A stretch of DNA of 64,000 bases from Holtiella tumoricola (GCF_027857615.1 NZ_JAQIFT010000068.1:186001-250000), one strand, 5' to 3'; positions 1-9,646 are shown, counted from the stretch's first letter. The notes: generated by a model not told the origin, from the letters alone. Translations and numbers: made by a program.

Positions 1-505
1 CAGCCATTTCAAGGTATCTTGGTCCTTTAGCTACTGTTGCGTACATTGTACCAACTTGGCTACGAAGTCCTTTTCCTAAGTCTTCAAGACCAGCACCGAT
101 TGGAAGACCACCTTCTGAGAAAGCAGTTTGAGTTCTTCCGTATACGATTTGAAGGAATAATTCTCTCATTGCTGTATTGATTGCATCACATACTAAGTCA
201 GTATTTAATGCTTCTAAGATAGTTTTACCTGTTAAGATTTCTGCTGCCATCGCTGCAGAGTGTGTCATACCAGAACAACCGATTGTTTCTACTAATGCTT
301 CTTCAATGATACCGTTTTTAACATTTAATGTTAATTTACAAGCACCTTGTTGTGGAGCACACCAGCCTACACCGTGTGTAAGACCGCTTATATCTGTAAC
401 TTCTTTAGACTGAACCCATCTTCCTTCTTGTGGAATTGGAGCTGGTCCGTGATTAGGTCCTTTTGCAAGAGGACACATTTGTTCTACTTCATGTGAGTAC
501 ATCAT
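1..505 (-). CDS. NifU-like Fe-S cluster assembly scaffold family protein (C-terminus outside window)
   Basis: The first 168 codons are present; the gene runs off the left edge. The protein begins MMYSHEVEQMCPLAKGP and contains GVGWCAPQQGACKL and ETIGCSGMTHSAAM, two Cys-containing stretches of a clostridial NifU/IscU-like family that I recall next to the GGGtGRT protein; that neighbour would lie to the left and cannot be checked. The likely role is holding or transferring Fe-S clusters in the cytoplasm, by family membership only. The start is fixed by AAAGGAGT eight bases before the double ATG. A near-consensus sigma-A promoter lies about 75 bases upstream, and an AT-rich hairpin (about 533-555) sits in the leader. 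Family fairly sure; precise function uncertain. Confidence 0.75.
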   Translation of the reverse strand, partial: MMYSHEVEQMCPLAKGPNHGPAPIPQEGRWVQSKEVTDISGLTHGVGWCAPQQGACKLTLNVKNGIIEEALVETIGCSGMTHSAAMAAEILTGKTILEALNTDLVCDAINTAMRELFLQIVYGRTQTAFSEGGLPIGAGLEDLGKGLRSQVGTMYATVAKGPRYLEMA

Positions 506-574
506 CGCTATGACTCCTTTCTACTCAAACAATTTAAAGACTATCTTTAAATTAAATTTTTAACAACCATCCCT

Positions 575-603
575 ATTGTATAATTGTAGAAGAAAGATGT
601 CAA
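575..603 (-). promoter_or_regulatory. sigma-A promoter for the Fe-S scaffold gene
   Basis: On the minus strand the -35 is TTGACA (598-603) and the -10 is TACAAT (575-580) with a 17-base spacer. The -35 overlaps the stop codon of znuB, so the scaffold gene is transcribed separately although it lies just downstream of the zinc operon. Confidence 0.65.
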
Positions 604-1439
604 TATGTTAGTCTTTTTAGAAGAGAAGTCGCAATATAACAACAGGTCATAATTACGACAATGGTTGCACCTGCTGATGTCCCTAAGATATAAGCAAGCC
701 ATAGCCCAAGAACGCCACTAAAAAGTGCAAAAAATACAGAATAAAAATGATATTGTCGCATATTCCCTGCTATATTTCTACTAATAGCACCTGGCAAAAT
801 AAGAAAAGCATTGATCAACATTACCCCAATCCATGGAATACATAATACTACAACTACAGCCACTACACATGTAAAGACCATTTGTAAAAGTAGTGTATGA
901 ATAGATCTACTATTTGCTAATGATATATTTAAACTTGTTACTACTAAATCATTAAAAATAAAATACCATATACCAAGTACAATTAAACTTACAATCAGTA
1001 ATACAGCTAAGTCTTCACCTCTAATACTTAATAAATCTCCTATCAAGTATCTGGTATATTGATTAAAGTTCCCATTTTTAGAAAGTAACATAGTTCCTAA
1101 TGCCACTGTTCCTGCTGAGAAAATACCAATAATCGTATCGGTGGTCTCTTGATGCTTATAGCTAAAGTAGGCAATCAAGAGACCTAATATGATTGCAAAA
1201 ATCAGCATGGAAGCCGTCGGACTTAAAAAACCTAAAATAACACCAATCCCAATACCTGTAAGAGCACTATGACCTATTGCATCAGAGAAAAAGGCCATTT
1301 TCTGACTTACAACCATTGTACTAAGTAGACCTAACATAGGGGCTGCAATGAGTACGCCTATAAAAGCATTTTTCATAAAAGCCATCTGTAAAAAATCAAA
1401 AGGGAATAAAAAATCTACTATACTATAAAGTACTTCCAT
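600..1439 (-). CDS. znuB: Zinc/manganese ABC transporter permease (ZnuB family)
   Basis: A 279-residue integral membrane protein of the ABC-3 family with about eight hydrophobic segments. The stretch SDAIGHSALTGIGIG is the conserved cytoplasmic loop that contacts the ATPase. It is the third gene of a znuA-znuC-znuB operon, and its start overlaps the end of znuC by 17 bases; AGGGGGTGG precedes the ATG. It would form the membrane channel for zinc delivered by ZnuA. The alternative is a manganese or iron importer of the same superfamily; the His-rich loop in the partner ZnuA favours zinc. Confidence 0.9.
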   Translation of the reverse strand: MEVLYSIVDFLFPFDFLQMAFMKNAFIGVLIAAPMLGLLSTMVVSQKMAFFSDAIGHSALTGIGIGVILGFLSPTASMLIFAIILGLLIAYFSYKHQETTDTIIGIFSAGTVALGTMLLSKNGNFNQYTRYLIGDLLSIRGEDLAVLLIVSLIVLGIWYFIFNDLVVTSLNISLANSRSIHTLLLQMVFTCVVAVVVVLCIPWIGVMLINAFLILPGAISRNIAGNMRQYHFYSVFFALFSGVLGLWLAYILGTSAGATIVVIMTCCYIATSLLKRLTY

Positions 1440-2172
1440 TTAATCCACCCCCTACTTGAAATTGTTTTTGTCTAACCGCTTCTTGCCTTACTGTAAGAGG
1501 GTCTCCCATTGCTAATATCTTTTTATTAAGTAAGATAGCATTGTCACAAATAAGTTCTAGCTGCCCAATTTCATGGGTAATAAGTACAATTGCCATATGA
1601 TACTTATGTTTAAGTTCTTGCACAGTTTCATAAAATAATTTCTGTCCATTAACATCTACACCAGATATAGGTTCATCTAGTAAAAGTAAATCTGGTTTAG
1701 GTTGCAAAGCTAATGCTAAGAGTACGCGTTGAAGTTCCCCCCCAGATAACATACCAATCTTACGATCAATGGCATAATCTAACTTCACTTCTGCAAGTGC
1801 TTTTTCTACTTCTTTACGCAAAGAGGTCCTCATTCTCGTCCAAATTGGACGTTTTTGCATACAAGCTGAAAAGAGATCAAACGTTGTTATAGGCGTTGTC
1901 TTATCAAAGTTCAAATGTTGAGGAACATATCCAATAATAGGATTATGCATTCTTTTTTCATACTCATGCATATGATGTTTAATTTCACCTGTATAAGGCA
2001 TCTCACCTAACAAGGTTCTAAATAATGTTGTCTTCCCCGCCCCATTAGGACCAACAATTGCTGTAATTTCATTACAATGAAAATGTACATTAATGTCTTG
2101 TAATAAACTATTACCTTCTTTACTTACTGATACACCTTTCATTTCTGTACAACAAAATTTACACTCACTCAT
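1423..2172 (-). CDS. znuC: Zinc ABC transporter ATP-binding protein (ZnuC family)
   Basis: About 249 residues. Walker A is GPNGAGKTT near residues 41-49, the ABC signature is LSGGELQRV, and Walker B is LLLLDEP followed by the H-loop ITHE. It energises ZnuB. I chose the ATG at 2172 over the one at 2199: it follows AGAGAGG at good spacing and gives an 8-base overlap with the end of znuA (ATGAGTGA), typical of translational coupling. The N-terminus carries CKFCC, an unusual Cys cluster ahead of the ABC domain that might bind metal; this is speculation. Confidence 0.92.
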   Translation of the reverse strand: MSECKFCCTEMKGVSVSKEGNSLLQDINVHFHCNEITAIVGPNGAGKTTLFRTLLGEMPYTGEIKHHMHEYEKRMHNPIIGYVPQHLNFDKTTPITTFDLFSACMQKRPIWTRMRTSLRKEVEKALAEVKLDYAIDRKIGMLSGGELQRVLLALALQPKPDLLLLDEPISGVDVNGQKLFYETVQELKHKYHMAIVLITHEIGQLELICDNAILLNKKILAMGDPLTVRQEAVRQKQFQVGGGLNGSTL

Positions 2173-3235
2173 TTTTAAACGCCTCTCTAATTGTTTCAAT
2201 ATTTCTTCTCATTCGTTCTACATATTCAAAGGTCCCTTGTTGTACTATCTCATCTGGTTCTGTAACTAATGCATCTAACACATAAACCCTACATGAGAGT
2301 TCACTCTGAATCGTTTTTAGAATCGCTAAATCTTGATTTCTTGCTTCTGTAAAAATAACCTCTACCTCTTCTTCTTTCATGTGGTTGATTAGCTTTTCAA
2401 TTTGTCTCGCAGAAGCATTCTCATAACTGCCTTCTGGTATATTCTCGACTACTTCTATATCAAGGTCCTTCGCTAAGTAATAAAATGCATCGTGTACAGT
2501 TACTGCTTTTTTATCTTTTAGCATTTCCATTTCATGATTAGCAACCTGACTAAGTGCCTGAATTTCTGCAATATAGTTGTTTGCATTGTTTCTATAAATT
2601 TCATTATAAGCTGGATCTAGTTCACAAAGTCTATTAGTGATCTCCTGAACCTGAGCAATAGTCCCTTCTAAACTTAACCAAATATGATCATTCTCATGGT
2701 GATGTCCATCCTCTGCTTCGCCTGTTTCATGAGTATGCCCAATTTCCTCATCATGTAAAACATCTTCTTCATGTATAGCATTTTCATCTTCATGATCGTG
2801 GTCTTCATCCTCATGAATATGATTTTCTGCTTCATCTATATTTTCTTCATCTTCATGCAAATATTCTTCTACTAGACGACTAGAATCTATAACTTGTAAG
2901 TTTGGATTTTGCTTATAAGCTTTTTCAATAAATGTTTCACTCCCTAATCCATTAATTACAAGAATATCTGCTTCATATAACTTCTTAGTATCTTGAACAG
3001 TTAACTGATAATCATGTAAACACCCTACTGTCTGATCTGCCATATTAATCACTTTATGAGGTGTTCCTTGCATAATCGCACTTGTATGTACATACATAGG
3101 ATAAAAAGAGGTCACAACTTCTAACTGTTCTTTTTCTGCCTGCTCCATTAACATACTACGTTCATTATGTTTATATAAAATAAATCCTATATAAGCAACT
3201 ACTAACACTAAAATAAGCCATGTTTTCTTCTTCAT
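2165..3235 (-). CDS. znuA: Zinc-binding lipid-anchored or membrane-anchored protein of ABC importer (ZnuA family)
   Basis: A 356-residue cluster A-I solute-binding protein. An N-terminal hydrophobic segment (WLILVLVVAYIGFILY) acts as signal or membrane anchor; there is no lipobox Cys. Residues about 130-185 form a His/Asp/Glu-rich loop with many HEDE/HDHE repeats, the flexible zinc-scavenging loop typical of ZnuA rather than of manganese binders. It lies outside the membrane and hands zinc to ZnuB/ZnuC. First gene of the operon, with its own promoter at 3269-3296. No convincing Zur palindrome was seen, although a Fur-family gene lies at 34846. Confidence 0.93.
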   Translation of the reverse strand: MKKKTWLILVLVVAYIGFILYKHNERSMLMEQAEKEQLEVVTSFYPMYVHTSAIMQGTPHKVINMADQTVGCLHDYQLTVQDTKKLYEADILVINGLGSETFIEKAYKQNPNLQVIDSSRLVEEYLHEDEENIDEAENHIHEDEDHDHEDENAIHEEDVLHDEEIGHTHETGEAEDGHHHENDHIWLSLEGTIAQVQEITNRLCELDPAYNEIYRNNANNYIAEIQALSQVANHEMEMLKDKKAVTVHDAFYYLAKDLDIEVVENIPEGSYENASARQIEKLINHMKEEEVEVIFTEARNQDLAILKTIQSELSCRVYVLDALVTEPDEIVQQGTFEYVERMRRNIETIREAFKNE

Positions 3236-3268
3236 TTTATCACTTCTTTCTAATTTTTACTCCCTTCT

Positions 3269-3296
3269 ATTATAGCTAATTGAGAACAAAATTCAA
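3269..3296 (-). promoter_or_regulatory. Promoter of znuACB
   Basis: Minus-strand -35 TTGAAT (3291-3296), 16-base spacer, perfect -10 TATAAT (3269-3274), about 30 bases before the znuA ATG. Confidence 0.6.
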
Positions 3297-3300
3297 TATA

Positions 3301-3333
3301 AAAGTTCAGAATCTTTATCATTCTGAACTTTTA
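3301..3333. terminator. Hairpin terminator after the M16 peptidase gene
   Basis: A 13-bp perfect inverted repeat (AAAAGTTCAGAAT / ATTCTGAACTTTT) with a 7-base loop, flanked by A/T runs on both sides. It separates the M16C gene from znuA. Confidence 0.75.
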
Positions 3334-3360
3334 TGTCTTGTTATTCTGTCTCTTTTATGT

Positions 3361-6147
3361 CTATTTCTCTCTATATATATTCATTTGTTTTTGCGCTTGA
3401 ATTTGTTTATTTCCTGTACAAATCCCTAATTGTCCATTACCTAATAAATATGGTAATAAGCTTAATTTTTCATCTAAATCTTTTTGGCTTGTATCAAGAA
3501 TTTCTCGTTGAATTTTTAATAAAGATTCAGGTTTTATTCCTCTTAAGATACAACTTTCTATAAAGCTGCCTTTCTCAAATGCATTTCCTACTAGATTCAT
3601 TTGACGTTGGTACTCTGCTAGTGCATCCAGCTTAGCTACTTCTAGGGCTTCTTTATTTAGATTTTCACGCAAAATACCAGGAGCTGATTGAATACCTTTA
3701 ATGGATTCTAAAAAATTAGGGTCTCTATAAGTATATACAATTAAGCTACTTGGATATTTCGCAAACATACTACTTCCATATGCCCCATGCTCCGCACGTA
3801 ACACTGGTCGCAAATACTGATTCGTCATATAAGAAGCCATAACATAATCCGAACCTTCTATGAGGTCTTCCTCTTTATCATAACTAAATACGACATAATC
3901 TACAGGAGTATCTTTATAGTATACGTTAATAGAAGCATATTGAGTAAAATCATAAGTTACTTGTTCAGGCCTTGCTATCTTATGTTCTTTGAAATACTCT
4001 TGAACATGAGCTAAAGTTGCCTTTTGGAATGCTTGATCACCTTGGATACCTATAAGCATTCCCTCTGAAAGTGGAAGGTTTAGTTGCTTAATTTTATCAA
4101 TATAAGTTATATCTTTTGAAGTTCTAATTTTTCTAGCATAGGTATACAGCGGATAATGTTGTTCAAATAAATAGCGTTTATACCCCTTTTGCCCCGATGC
4201 ATTGAGCCACTTCAAAGTTCCTAACATATCTTGTGTAAAGTTATCTTTAAATTGCCCCATAAAGTTTTGTAATTGTTCATCAAACCACTCATTATCTTTT
4301 GAAAGCAACTTTTGCCTTGCTTCTTCATAAGTAACTAATGGATCAAAATTTTTATTGCTTAATATAGTAATCTTTAAATAAGGCTCTATCCCCTCATTGC
4401 CACTTGCCACAATTTCTGCATTCATAATGGTCTCAAAAGGTGTTTTTTCAGCAGATACCTTTTTTAGAAATTGTCCATATAAGAAAAGATTCGGTAAATC
4501 TTCTTGCTTAATATGTCCTGTCGGTATATAAAATGAAGTACATTTTAATGGTCCATCATTTTTAGTCATTACATATTTAATACCATCTTTTTCTTTAATT
4601 TGATAGGGTACAGTCTTATGAACCATTAAATCTTTAAAGTTTATGTCTGGAAGTGGCAAATGTTTCGTTTCTTTTTGCCAAACTGCCATTTTCTCTAGAC
4701 GTTCACTCCATTCACCTTCTAATCTTCCTTGGTCTTGTTGTATAACATCAGCTTTTTTAGGTAACAGTTTGATAGTCATAGAAGGGCTGTTTAGTAGAAT
4801 TTCTCTACAGCTTTCAGGTACTTGATTTATTCTATTTATATGGGCTTTATCTGTAAAATAGTAGTCTCCAGACTTGTCATGTGCCCATGCATCTAAATAA
4901 CTTTGTGCAATCTCTATTCCTCTAGTTGATGATAATTCTTCACTACATGCTACAAGTTGGTTTTTAGCAATAATATTGCGTTCTGTCTCAATATCTATTG
5001 TTTGACTCTCTAGTTCTTTTAAAACACATTCCAAAATTGCTTTAGTTGATTCTATCTTACTCTTTTCAATTTCACCTACTACAATGGAGTAAGATGGATA
5101 CTTAACATAACTGTCTTTAATCACTTGTACATGTGGTATACCTTGTCTTTTGAGTTCTTTCATAAAGTAAGAATTTTCATCTACTAAATAAGCACTTACC
5201 CAAAGATCCATATCCAGCATTTCATCACTGGTCAAATCTTTTTCAATTACAAAACTTTTAATAAGATAGCTTCCACCACCATTTTGATTGAAATAAAGTG
5301 TCTTTTCTTGTTGTTCAAGTATAGGTTTAACATTTACATCTATCTGTTTATCTGATAATGGAATATCTTTAAACGCTTCATCAATCAATTCTAAAACATG
5401 ATTGATTGGTAAATCTCCATATAAAACAATCATCATATTACTAGGATAATAAAAACCTTTATATGTTTCTATAAATTGTTCATAAGATAAGTCTGGTATA
5501 AAGCTTGGGTCACCACCACTATCATTAGCATAGTGTGTCCCTTCATAGAGGCCACCTCTTATTGCTCTAAACACTTGTCTATTTTTATCGTTATTTGCAC
5601 CCTTCATTTCATTATATACTACCCCACCATACTGCTTCGTTGTAGGATTGTAGTGAAAAGATTCCTCATAGAAGCTCGAAGCATCTAATGTCATATTAGG
5701 ATTTAATATACTATCTAAATAAATTGACATTAAGGTATCAAAACAAGCATTATGAGATGTCGCAAAAGGAAATACCGTCATATCTGAACTTGTCATAGCA
5801 TTCATAAATAAATTAGGATATTTACTACTTGCATCAAAAAATAAGGTAGAAGATGGATACTTCTTGGACCCTGTAAAAATAGTATGTTCAATAATGTGAT
5901 TAACCCCTGTATTATCTGTTGTAGGCGTCTTTACACCTAGTGTAAAACTTTTATTAGGATCTTTATTTTCTATCCATACTACACTTAATCCGCTAGATAC
6001 ATGTTTGTATTCATGAAGTGTCTCTTCTCCACATACGATTTCATTTGTAACAATAAATGCACTTGGTTTTGCACTTACTAAAATCGTACTAAACAGATAA
6101 ATGATAAGTATTACATAGAGCATCCTTCTTGTATTTTTCTTTGGCAT
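3361..6147 (-). CDS. Insulinase-family zinc metallopeptidase (M16C, presequence-protease-like), exported
   Basis: About 928 residues, the length of M16C peptidases with two fused clam-shell halves. The inverted zinc motif HIIEH (H84xxEH88) lies near the N-terminus. The C-terminal half has RAEHGAYG, matching the Arg/Tyr substrate-anchoring motif of the family. An N-terminal hydrophobic segment (MLYVILIIYLFSTILVSA) suggests export, unusual for the cytosolic or organellar PreP type. The start was moved to the ATG at 6147 because the upstream ATG abuts the AAGGAG ribosome site with no spacing. It likely degrades oligopeptides outside the membrane. Single-gene unit closed by the hairpin at 3301-3333. 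Confidence 0.88.
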   Translation of the reverse strand: MPKKNTRRMLYVILIIYLFSTILVSAKPSAFIVTNEIVCGEETLHEYKHVSSGLSVVWIENKDPNKSFTLGVKTPTTDNTGVNHIIEHTIFTGSKKYPSSTLFFDASSKYPNLFMNAMTSSDMTVFPFATSHNACFDTLMSIYLDSILNPNMTLDASSFYEESFHYNPTTKQYGGVVYNEMKGANNDKNRQVFRAIRGGLYEGTHYANDSGGDPSFIPDLSYEQFIETYKGFYYPSNMMIVLYGDLPINHVLELIDEAFKDIPLSDKQIDVNVKPILEQQEKTLYFNQNGGGSYLIKSFVIEKDLTSDEMLDMDLWVSAYLVDENSYFMKELKRQGIPHVQVIKDSYVKYPSYSIVVGEIEKSKIESTKAILECVLKELESQTIDIETERNIIAKNQLVACSEELSSTRGIEIAQSYLDAWAHDKSGDYYFTDKAHINRINQVPESCREILLNSPSMTIKLLPKKADVIQQDQGRLEGEWSERLEKMAVWQKETKHLPLPDINFKDLMVHKTVPYQIKEKDGIKYVMTKNDGPLKCTSFYIPTGHIKQEDLPNLFLYGQFLKKVSAEKTPFETIMNAEIVASGNEGIEPYLKITILSNKNFDPLVTYEEARQKLLSKDNEWFDEQLQNFMGQFKDNFTQDMLGTLKWLNASGQKGYKRYLFEQHYPLYTYARKIRTSKDITYIDKIKQLNLPLSEGMLIGIQGDQAFQKATLAHVQEYFKEHKIARPEQVTYDFTQYASINVYYKDTPVDYVVFSYDKEEDLIEGSDYVMASYMTNQYLRPVLRAEHGAYGSSMFAKYPSSLIVYTYRDPNFLESIKGIQSAPGILRENLNKEALEVAKLDALAEYQRQMNLVGNAFEKGSFIESCILRGIKPESLLKIQREILDTSQKDLDEKLSLLPYLLGNGQLGICTGNKQIQAQKQMNIYREK

Positions 6148-6278
6148 GTCATTCATCTCCTTCTAGTATACTTCATAGCTTATGCAACTTTTTGGCATTC
6201 ATACTCCTCATTTCACACTAGCGAATCCTATAAGAATATACTATAATGCTAATAAAGACTTTTTAAGGATGTGATATC

Positions 6279-7145
6279 GTGAACTTTCGTATACAAAATG
6301 ACTATTTAACTGCCATCATCAAAGATGCTGGTGCTGAGCTTACTGAGCTTATTGATCAAGATCATGTACAATATATTTGGACTGCTGATCCTACATATTG
6401 GGGCAGACATACCCCTATACTTTTCCCTTTAGTTGGAAAAGTAACTAACAATAAATATACTGTAGAAGGTAATGAATTTACAGTTGGACAACATGGTTTT
6501 GCACGTGACCTTGTATTTGACGTAGATCACCAAACTACTTCAGCAATTACTTTTGTTCTTCGTAGTGATGAAAAAACTAAAACACTTTTCCCATTTAATT
6601 TCACTTTAAAAGTAACTTATACGCTGGAATATAAAACATTATCTATTGGCTATGAAGTAATTAATGAAGATACTAAAGAAATGTTCTTCAAAATCGGTGC
6701 ACACCCTGGCTTTAGATGTCCACTTTTTGAAGACGAAACAATGGAAGACTACACCATTACCTTTGATAAAGAAGAAGAAGTCACTTTCATGCCCCTTACA
6801 CCTGAAGGCTATTTCAAAAGAGATGTACAAAAATGTGTGACTACTCCACTTGAACTTTCTACAGAACTTTTTGCAAAGGATGCCCTTGTTTATGGGGACT
6901 ATACAAGTAAATATGTAACCTTAGCAAGTAAGAAACATAATAAACAAATTGAAGTTGGTTTTGATGGCTTCCCATTCTTAGGGATTTGGTCACCACTTTC
7001 ACCTTCACCATTTGTATGTATTGAACCATGGTATGGCCATGCAGACTTTGAAGATGAAACAAGTGAACTCAGTACAAAATCAGATTTAAATCATCTTATG
7101 CCTCATAAAACTTTTACATGTACCCATACAATTACTATCAAATAA
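6279..7145 (+). CDS. Aldose 1-epimerase family protein (LacX-like)
   Basis: 288 residues from a GTG start after AAGGATGTGAT. The sequence RHTPILFPLVG, the catalytic-type His in GAHPGFRCP and the Glu in CIEPWYGHAD are the family's active-site signatures. It would interconvert anomers of a hexose or hexose phosphate in the cytoplasm; the LacX subfamily substrate is not established. It is a single gene, divergent from the M16 peptidase, with a TATAAT at 6242-6247 and a strong terminator directly after the stop codon. No sugar genes are nearby to narrow the substrate. Confidence 0.87.
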   Translation: MNFRIQNDYLTAIIKDAGAELTELIDQDHVQYIWTADPTYWGRHTPILFPLVGKVTNNKYTVEGNEFTVGQHGFARDLVFDVDHQTTSAITFVLRSDEKTKTLFPFNFTLKVTYTLEYKTLSIGYEVINEDTKEMFFKIGAHPGFRCPLFEDETMEDYTITFDKEEEVTFMPLTPEGYFKRDVQKCVTTPLELSTELFAKDALVYGDYTSKYVTLASKKHNKQIEVGFDGFPFLGIWSPLSPSPFVCIEPWYGHADFEDETSELSTKSDLNHLMPHKTFTCTHTITIK

Positions 7146-7175
7146 GGACAGCTTTTGGCTGTCCTTATTTTTGTC
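7142..7175 (+). terminator. Terminator of aldose epimerase gene
   Basis: Stem AATAAGGACAGC / GCTGTCCTTATT (7141-7152 with 7158-7169), 5-base loop, then TTTTGT. The stem begins at the stop codon. Confidence 0.85.
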
Positions 7176-7180
7176 TTTAT

Positions 7181-7210
7181 TCATAGTTTTATAAAATGCT
7201 GTCATATATT
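7181..7210 (+). promoter_or_regulatory. Candidate sigma-E-type promoter of sleC
   Basis: TCATAGT (7181-7187) and CATATATT (7203-7210) with a 15-base spacer resemble the Bacillus sigma-E -35 (KMATATT) and -10 (CATACAMT) elements. Placement before a spore cortex enzyme makes a mother-cell promoter plausible. This is a pattern match by eye only. Confidence 0.35.
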
Positions 7211-7253
7211 ATAGGTAGTAACCCTTATGCTTTTTATTGAAGGAGGTATAAAG

Positions 7254-8570
7254 ATGAGAAATTTTCGTTACCCCCCCATCATGTCGAGACAATCTACTGG
7301 TACTTTAGTTGTAGATGTTACAACTGATCCTACACTAACTGCTTTACGTCCTATATCAGATGTGCCAGTTACTATTAAACAACAAACTTCAACAGGTGAA
7401 CGTATTATTGCACAGCTAAAGACAAATGCTAATGGCCAAACACCTCCATTATCGCTTAATGCACCCTCCGAAGAACTTACGCAGTCGCCTCAAACCATTG
7501 AGACACCATTTTCGTCTTTTATTGTTGAAGTGAATGCACCAGAATATATTTCTACAGTCGTAAATGGTACTCAGATTTTTGCTAATATCCGTTCTATTCA
7601 ACCTATTCAACTCATTAGTAGTGAACAACCTATTCTCTTTACAGCAAACCGTTCAAAGTATATGAGGCAACAAACTGATGAAATCACCATTGGTCCACCT
7701 ACACTATACGGTGACTATCCACCTAAGATCCCAGAATCCTCTATCAAAGATACTTCGTCTCCCGGATTTGTTGTACTACCTGAAGTTGTTGTGCCTGAAT
7801 TCGTTATCGTCCATACAGGTACACCAAGTAACAATAGTGCGCCTAACTACTCCGTTCTCTTTAAAGATTATATCAAGAACGTCGCTTCATCTGAGATTTA
7901 TCCAACTTGGCCACTAGAAACGATCCGTGCCAATGTTGTTGCAATTATATCTTTTACGCTCAATCGTGTTTATACAGAATGGTATAGAAATCAAGGGAAG
8001 AATTTTACGATTACAAACTCAACTGCTTTTGACCATGCCTTCTTCTATGGGCGAGATATTTTTGATACCATCTCACTTCAAGTTGACCGTATTTTTGATA
8101 CCTATGTAAAACGTCCAGGTGTAGAGCAACCTCTCCTGACACAGTATTGTGATGGCGCAAAATCCACCTGTCCAAACTGGATGACCCAATGGGGTAGTAA
8201 AGCACTTGGTGATGAAGGTAGAAGTTATGAGGAAATCTTACGTTATTATTATGGTTCAGATATTACATTCCCACAAGCACCTGTTGTATCTGGTGTACCT
8301 GAATCTTATCCTGGTACACCTCTTAGACTAGGTGATAGTGGCCCAGCAGTACGTACGATTCAAGAGCAACTTAACCGTATTTCTAATAACTATCCACTTA
8401 TTCCCAAAGTACGTACAACAGGTAATTTTGATGAGGCAACACAAGAAGCAGTTAAGACCTTCCAACAGATTTTCCATCTCAATCCAGATGGCATTGTAGG
8501 TAAGGATACTTGGTATAAAATCTCTCAAATTTACGTAGCTGTTACTAAAATCGCTGAACTTATGCCTTAA
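7254..8570 (+). CDS. sleC: Spore cortex-lytic enzyme, SleC-like pro-enzyme
   Basis: 438 residues. The central region (about residues 190-330) with SAPNYSVLFKDYIKNVASSE, FTLNRVYTEWYRNQGKNF and QYCDG closely follows the clostridial SleC core as I recall it, a SpoIID/LytB-like fold. The C-terminus (about 350-425) is a peptidoglycan-binding type 1 domain. In SleC the N-terminal pro-region (here about residues 1-150) is removed by Csp proteases during germination, after which the enzyme degrades cortex. The likely activating proteases are the Csp genes 6-12 kb away. The ATG at 7254 is chosen because GGAGGTATAAAG precedes it; an upstream in-frame ATG lacks a ribosome site. Confidence 0.88.
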   Translation: MRNFRYPPIMSRQSTGTLVVDVTTDPTLTALRPISDVPVTIKQQTSTGERIIAQLKTNANGQTPPLSLNAPSEELTQSPQTIETPFSSFIVEVNAPEYISTVVNGTQIFANIRSIQPIQLISSEQPILFTANRSKYMRQQTDEITIGPPTLYGDYPPKIPESSIKDTSSPGFVVLPEVVVPEFVIVHTGTPSNNSAPNYSVLFKDYIKNVASSEIYPTWPLETIRANVVAIISFTLNRVYTEWYRNQGKNFTITNSTAFDHAFFYGRDIFDTISLQVDRIFDTYVKRPGVEQPLLTQYCDGAKSTCPNWMTQWGSKALGDEGRSYEEILRYYYGSDITFPQAPVVSGVPESYPGTPLRLGDSGPAVRTIQEQLNRISNNYPLIPKVRTTGNFDEATQEAVKTFQQIFHLNPDGIVGKDTWYKISQIYVAVTKIAELMP

Positions 8571-8573
8571 AAA

Positions 8574-8606
8574 GCTCCCTTCCAGTACGCTGGAAGGGTT
8601 TACTTT
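8574..8606 (+). terminator. Terminator of sleC
   Basis: CCCTTCCAG (8577-8585) pairs perfectly with CTGGAAGGG (8590-8598) around a TACG loop, followed by a T-rich tail. Confidence 0.85.
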
Positions 8607-8663
8607 TATCTCAAAGTTTAGCATAATAGAGTGTATGACAATTTAGAAGGGGTAGTAAAATTT

Positions 8664-9641
8664 ATGAGTATATTATTTGATCAAACGATTATTCATCTTT
8701 TAGACCTTGGCCACGGAGTACCTATTATGTCCTCTAAACCGCTTGTACTTAAAGATGAAATTGAAGCTTATATTACAACTTACTTAACAGACTTATTTGA
8801 TAGCCATAGTGTTTCTCATGCTATTTTTGAAGAAACTTCATCTTGGGCTGAAACTATTCGTGCAGGCATTCCAGACTTCTATACTTTTTCTTGTGAACTG
8901 GCAGGACAATTTTATGCCTATATGCAGACTTTAGAAAACATTCCTAATGGAGATTTGATTGTTACAAAGTTTAAACGTGATCAAATTCCTTATATTGCTT
9001 TCTTTAAGCTGAATTACAAAGAAGCCTATACTCACGTTGTGGATCAAGATGGGACAGGTCCAGTTAACCAAATTATCAAGCATAAAACCATTTTCCCTGA
9101 GACTTCAAGCAAAATCCAAGAAGCTGCTATTATTAATTTAGAAACTTGTGAAATTCTTCTACTAGATGGACATAAAGAACACTATCTACACAACTTACTT
9201 GGTACAACCACTTCTCTTTCTACAAAACAAAAAATTAAGATTGTAGAACAAGTGATTACAGGCGCTATTGAAGAAAACTTTGATAATAAATTAGAGGCCC
9301 TTTCTTTTGCTAAGACAAACATTGCAAAAAGTATTGACCATACAAGTACCATTCGTGTTAACGATGTCTTAGATGAAACTTTTGCTGACCATGAACCTAT
9401 TAAAGAAGCCTGTCGTGCTGTTTTTGAAGAACAAGGGATCACAGAAGAAGCAATTGAAATTCCTCATGCTGAAAAAGTAGGTAAGAAATATACTTCACAT
9501 AAAATTAAAACTAATACTGGGATTGAGCTTAAATTACCAACTGAAATGCTCAACGATCCAGATAAAATCGAATTTATCAACAATGTAGATGGTACACTTT
9601 CTATCATTCTCAAAAATATTGGTTCCGTTATTAATAAATAA
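8664..9641 (+). CDS. Nucleoid-associated protein, NdpA/YejK family
   Basis: 325 residues from the ATG at 8664 after GAAGGGGTAG; a GTG at 8631 is less well placed. The layout matches the 37-kDa nucleoid-associated family (PF04245): an N-terminal IIHLLD opening, a central FFKLNYKEAYTH and a late segment with KIKTNTGIELKLP. The family binds the nucleoid, but its role in Firmicutes is unclear. Single gene with strong terminators on both sides; the context gives no functional clue. Confidence 0.8.
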   Translation: MSILFDQTIIHLLDLGHGVPIMSSKPLVLKDEIEAYITTYLTDLFDSHSVSHAIFEETSSWAETIRAGIPDFYTFSCELAGQFYAYMQTLENIPNGDLIVTKFKRDQIPYIAFFKLNYKEAYTHVVDQDGTGPVNQIIKHKTIFPETSSKIQEAAIINLETCEILLLDGHKEHYLHNLLGTTTSLSTKQKIKIVEQVITGAIEENFDNKLEALSFAKTNIAKSIDHTSTIRVNDVLDETFADHEPIKEACRAVFEEQGITEEAIEIPHAEKVGKKYTSHKIKTNTGIELKLPTEMLNDPDKIEFINNVDGTLSIILKNIGSVINK

Positions 9642-9646
9642 AACAT

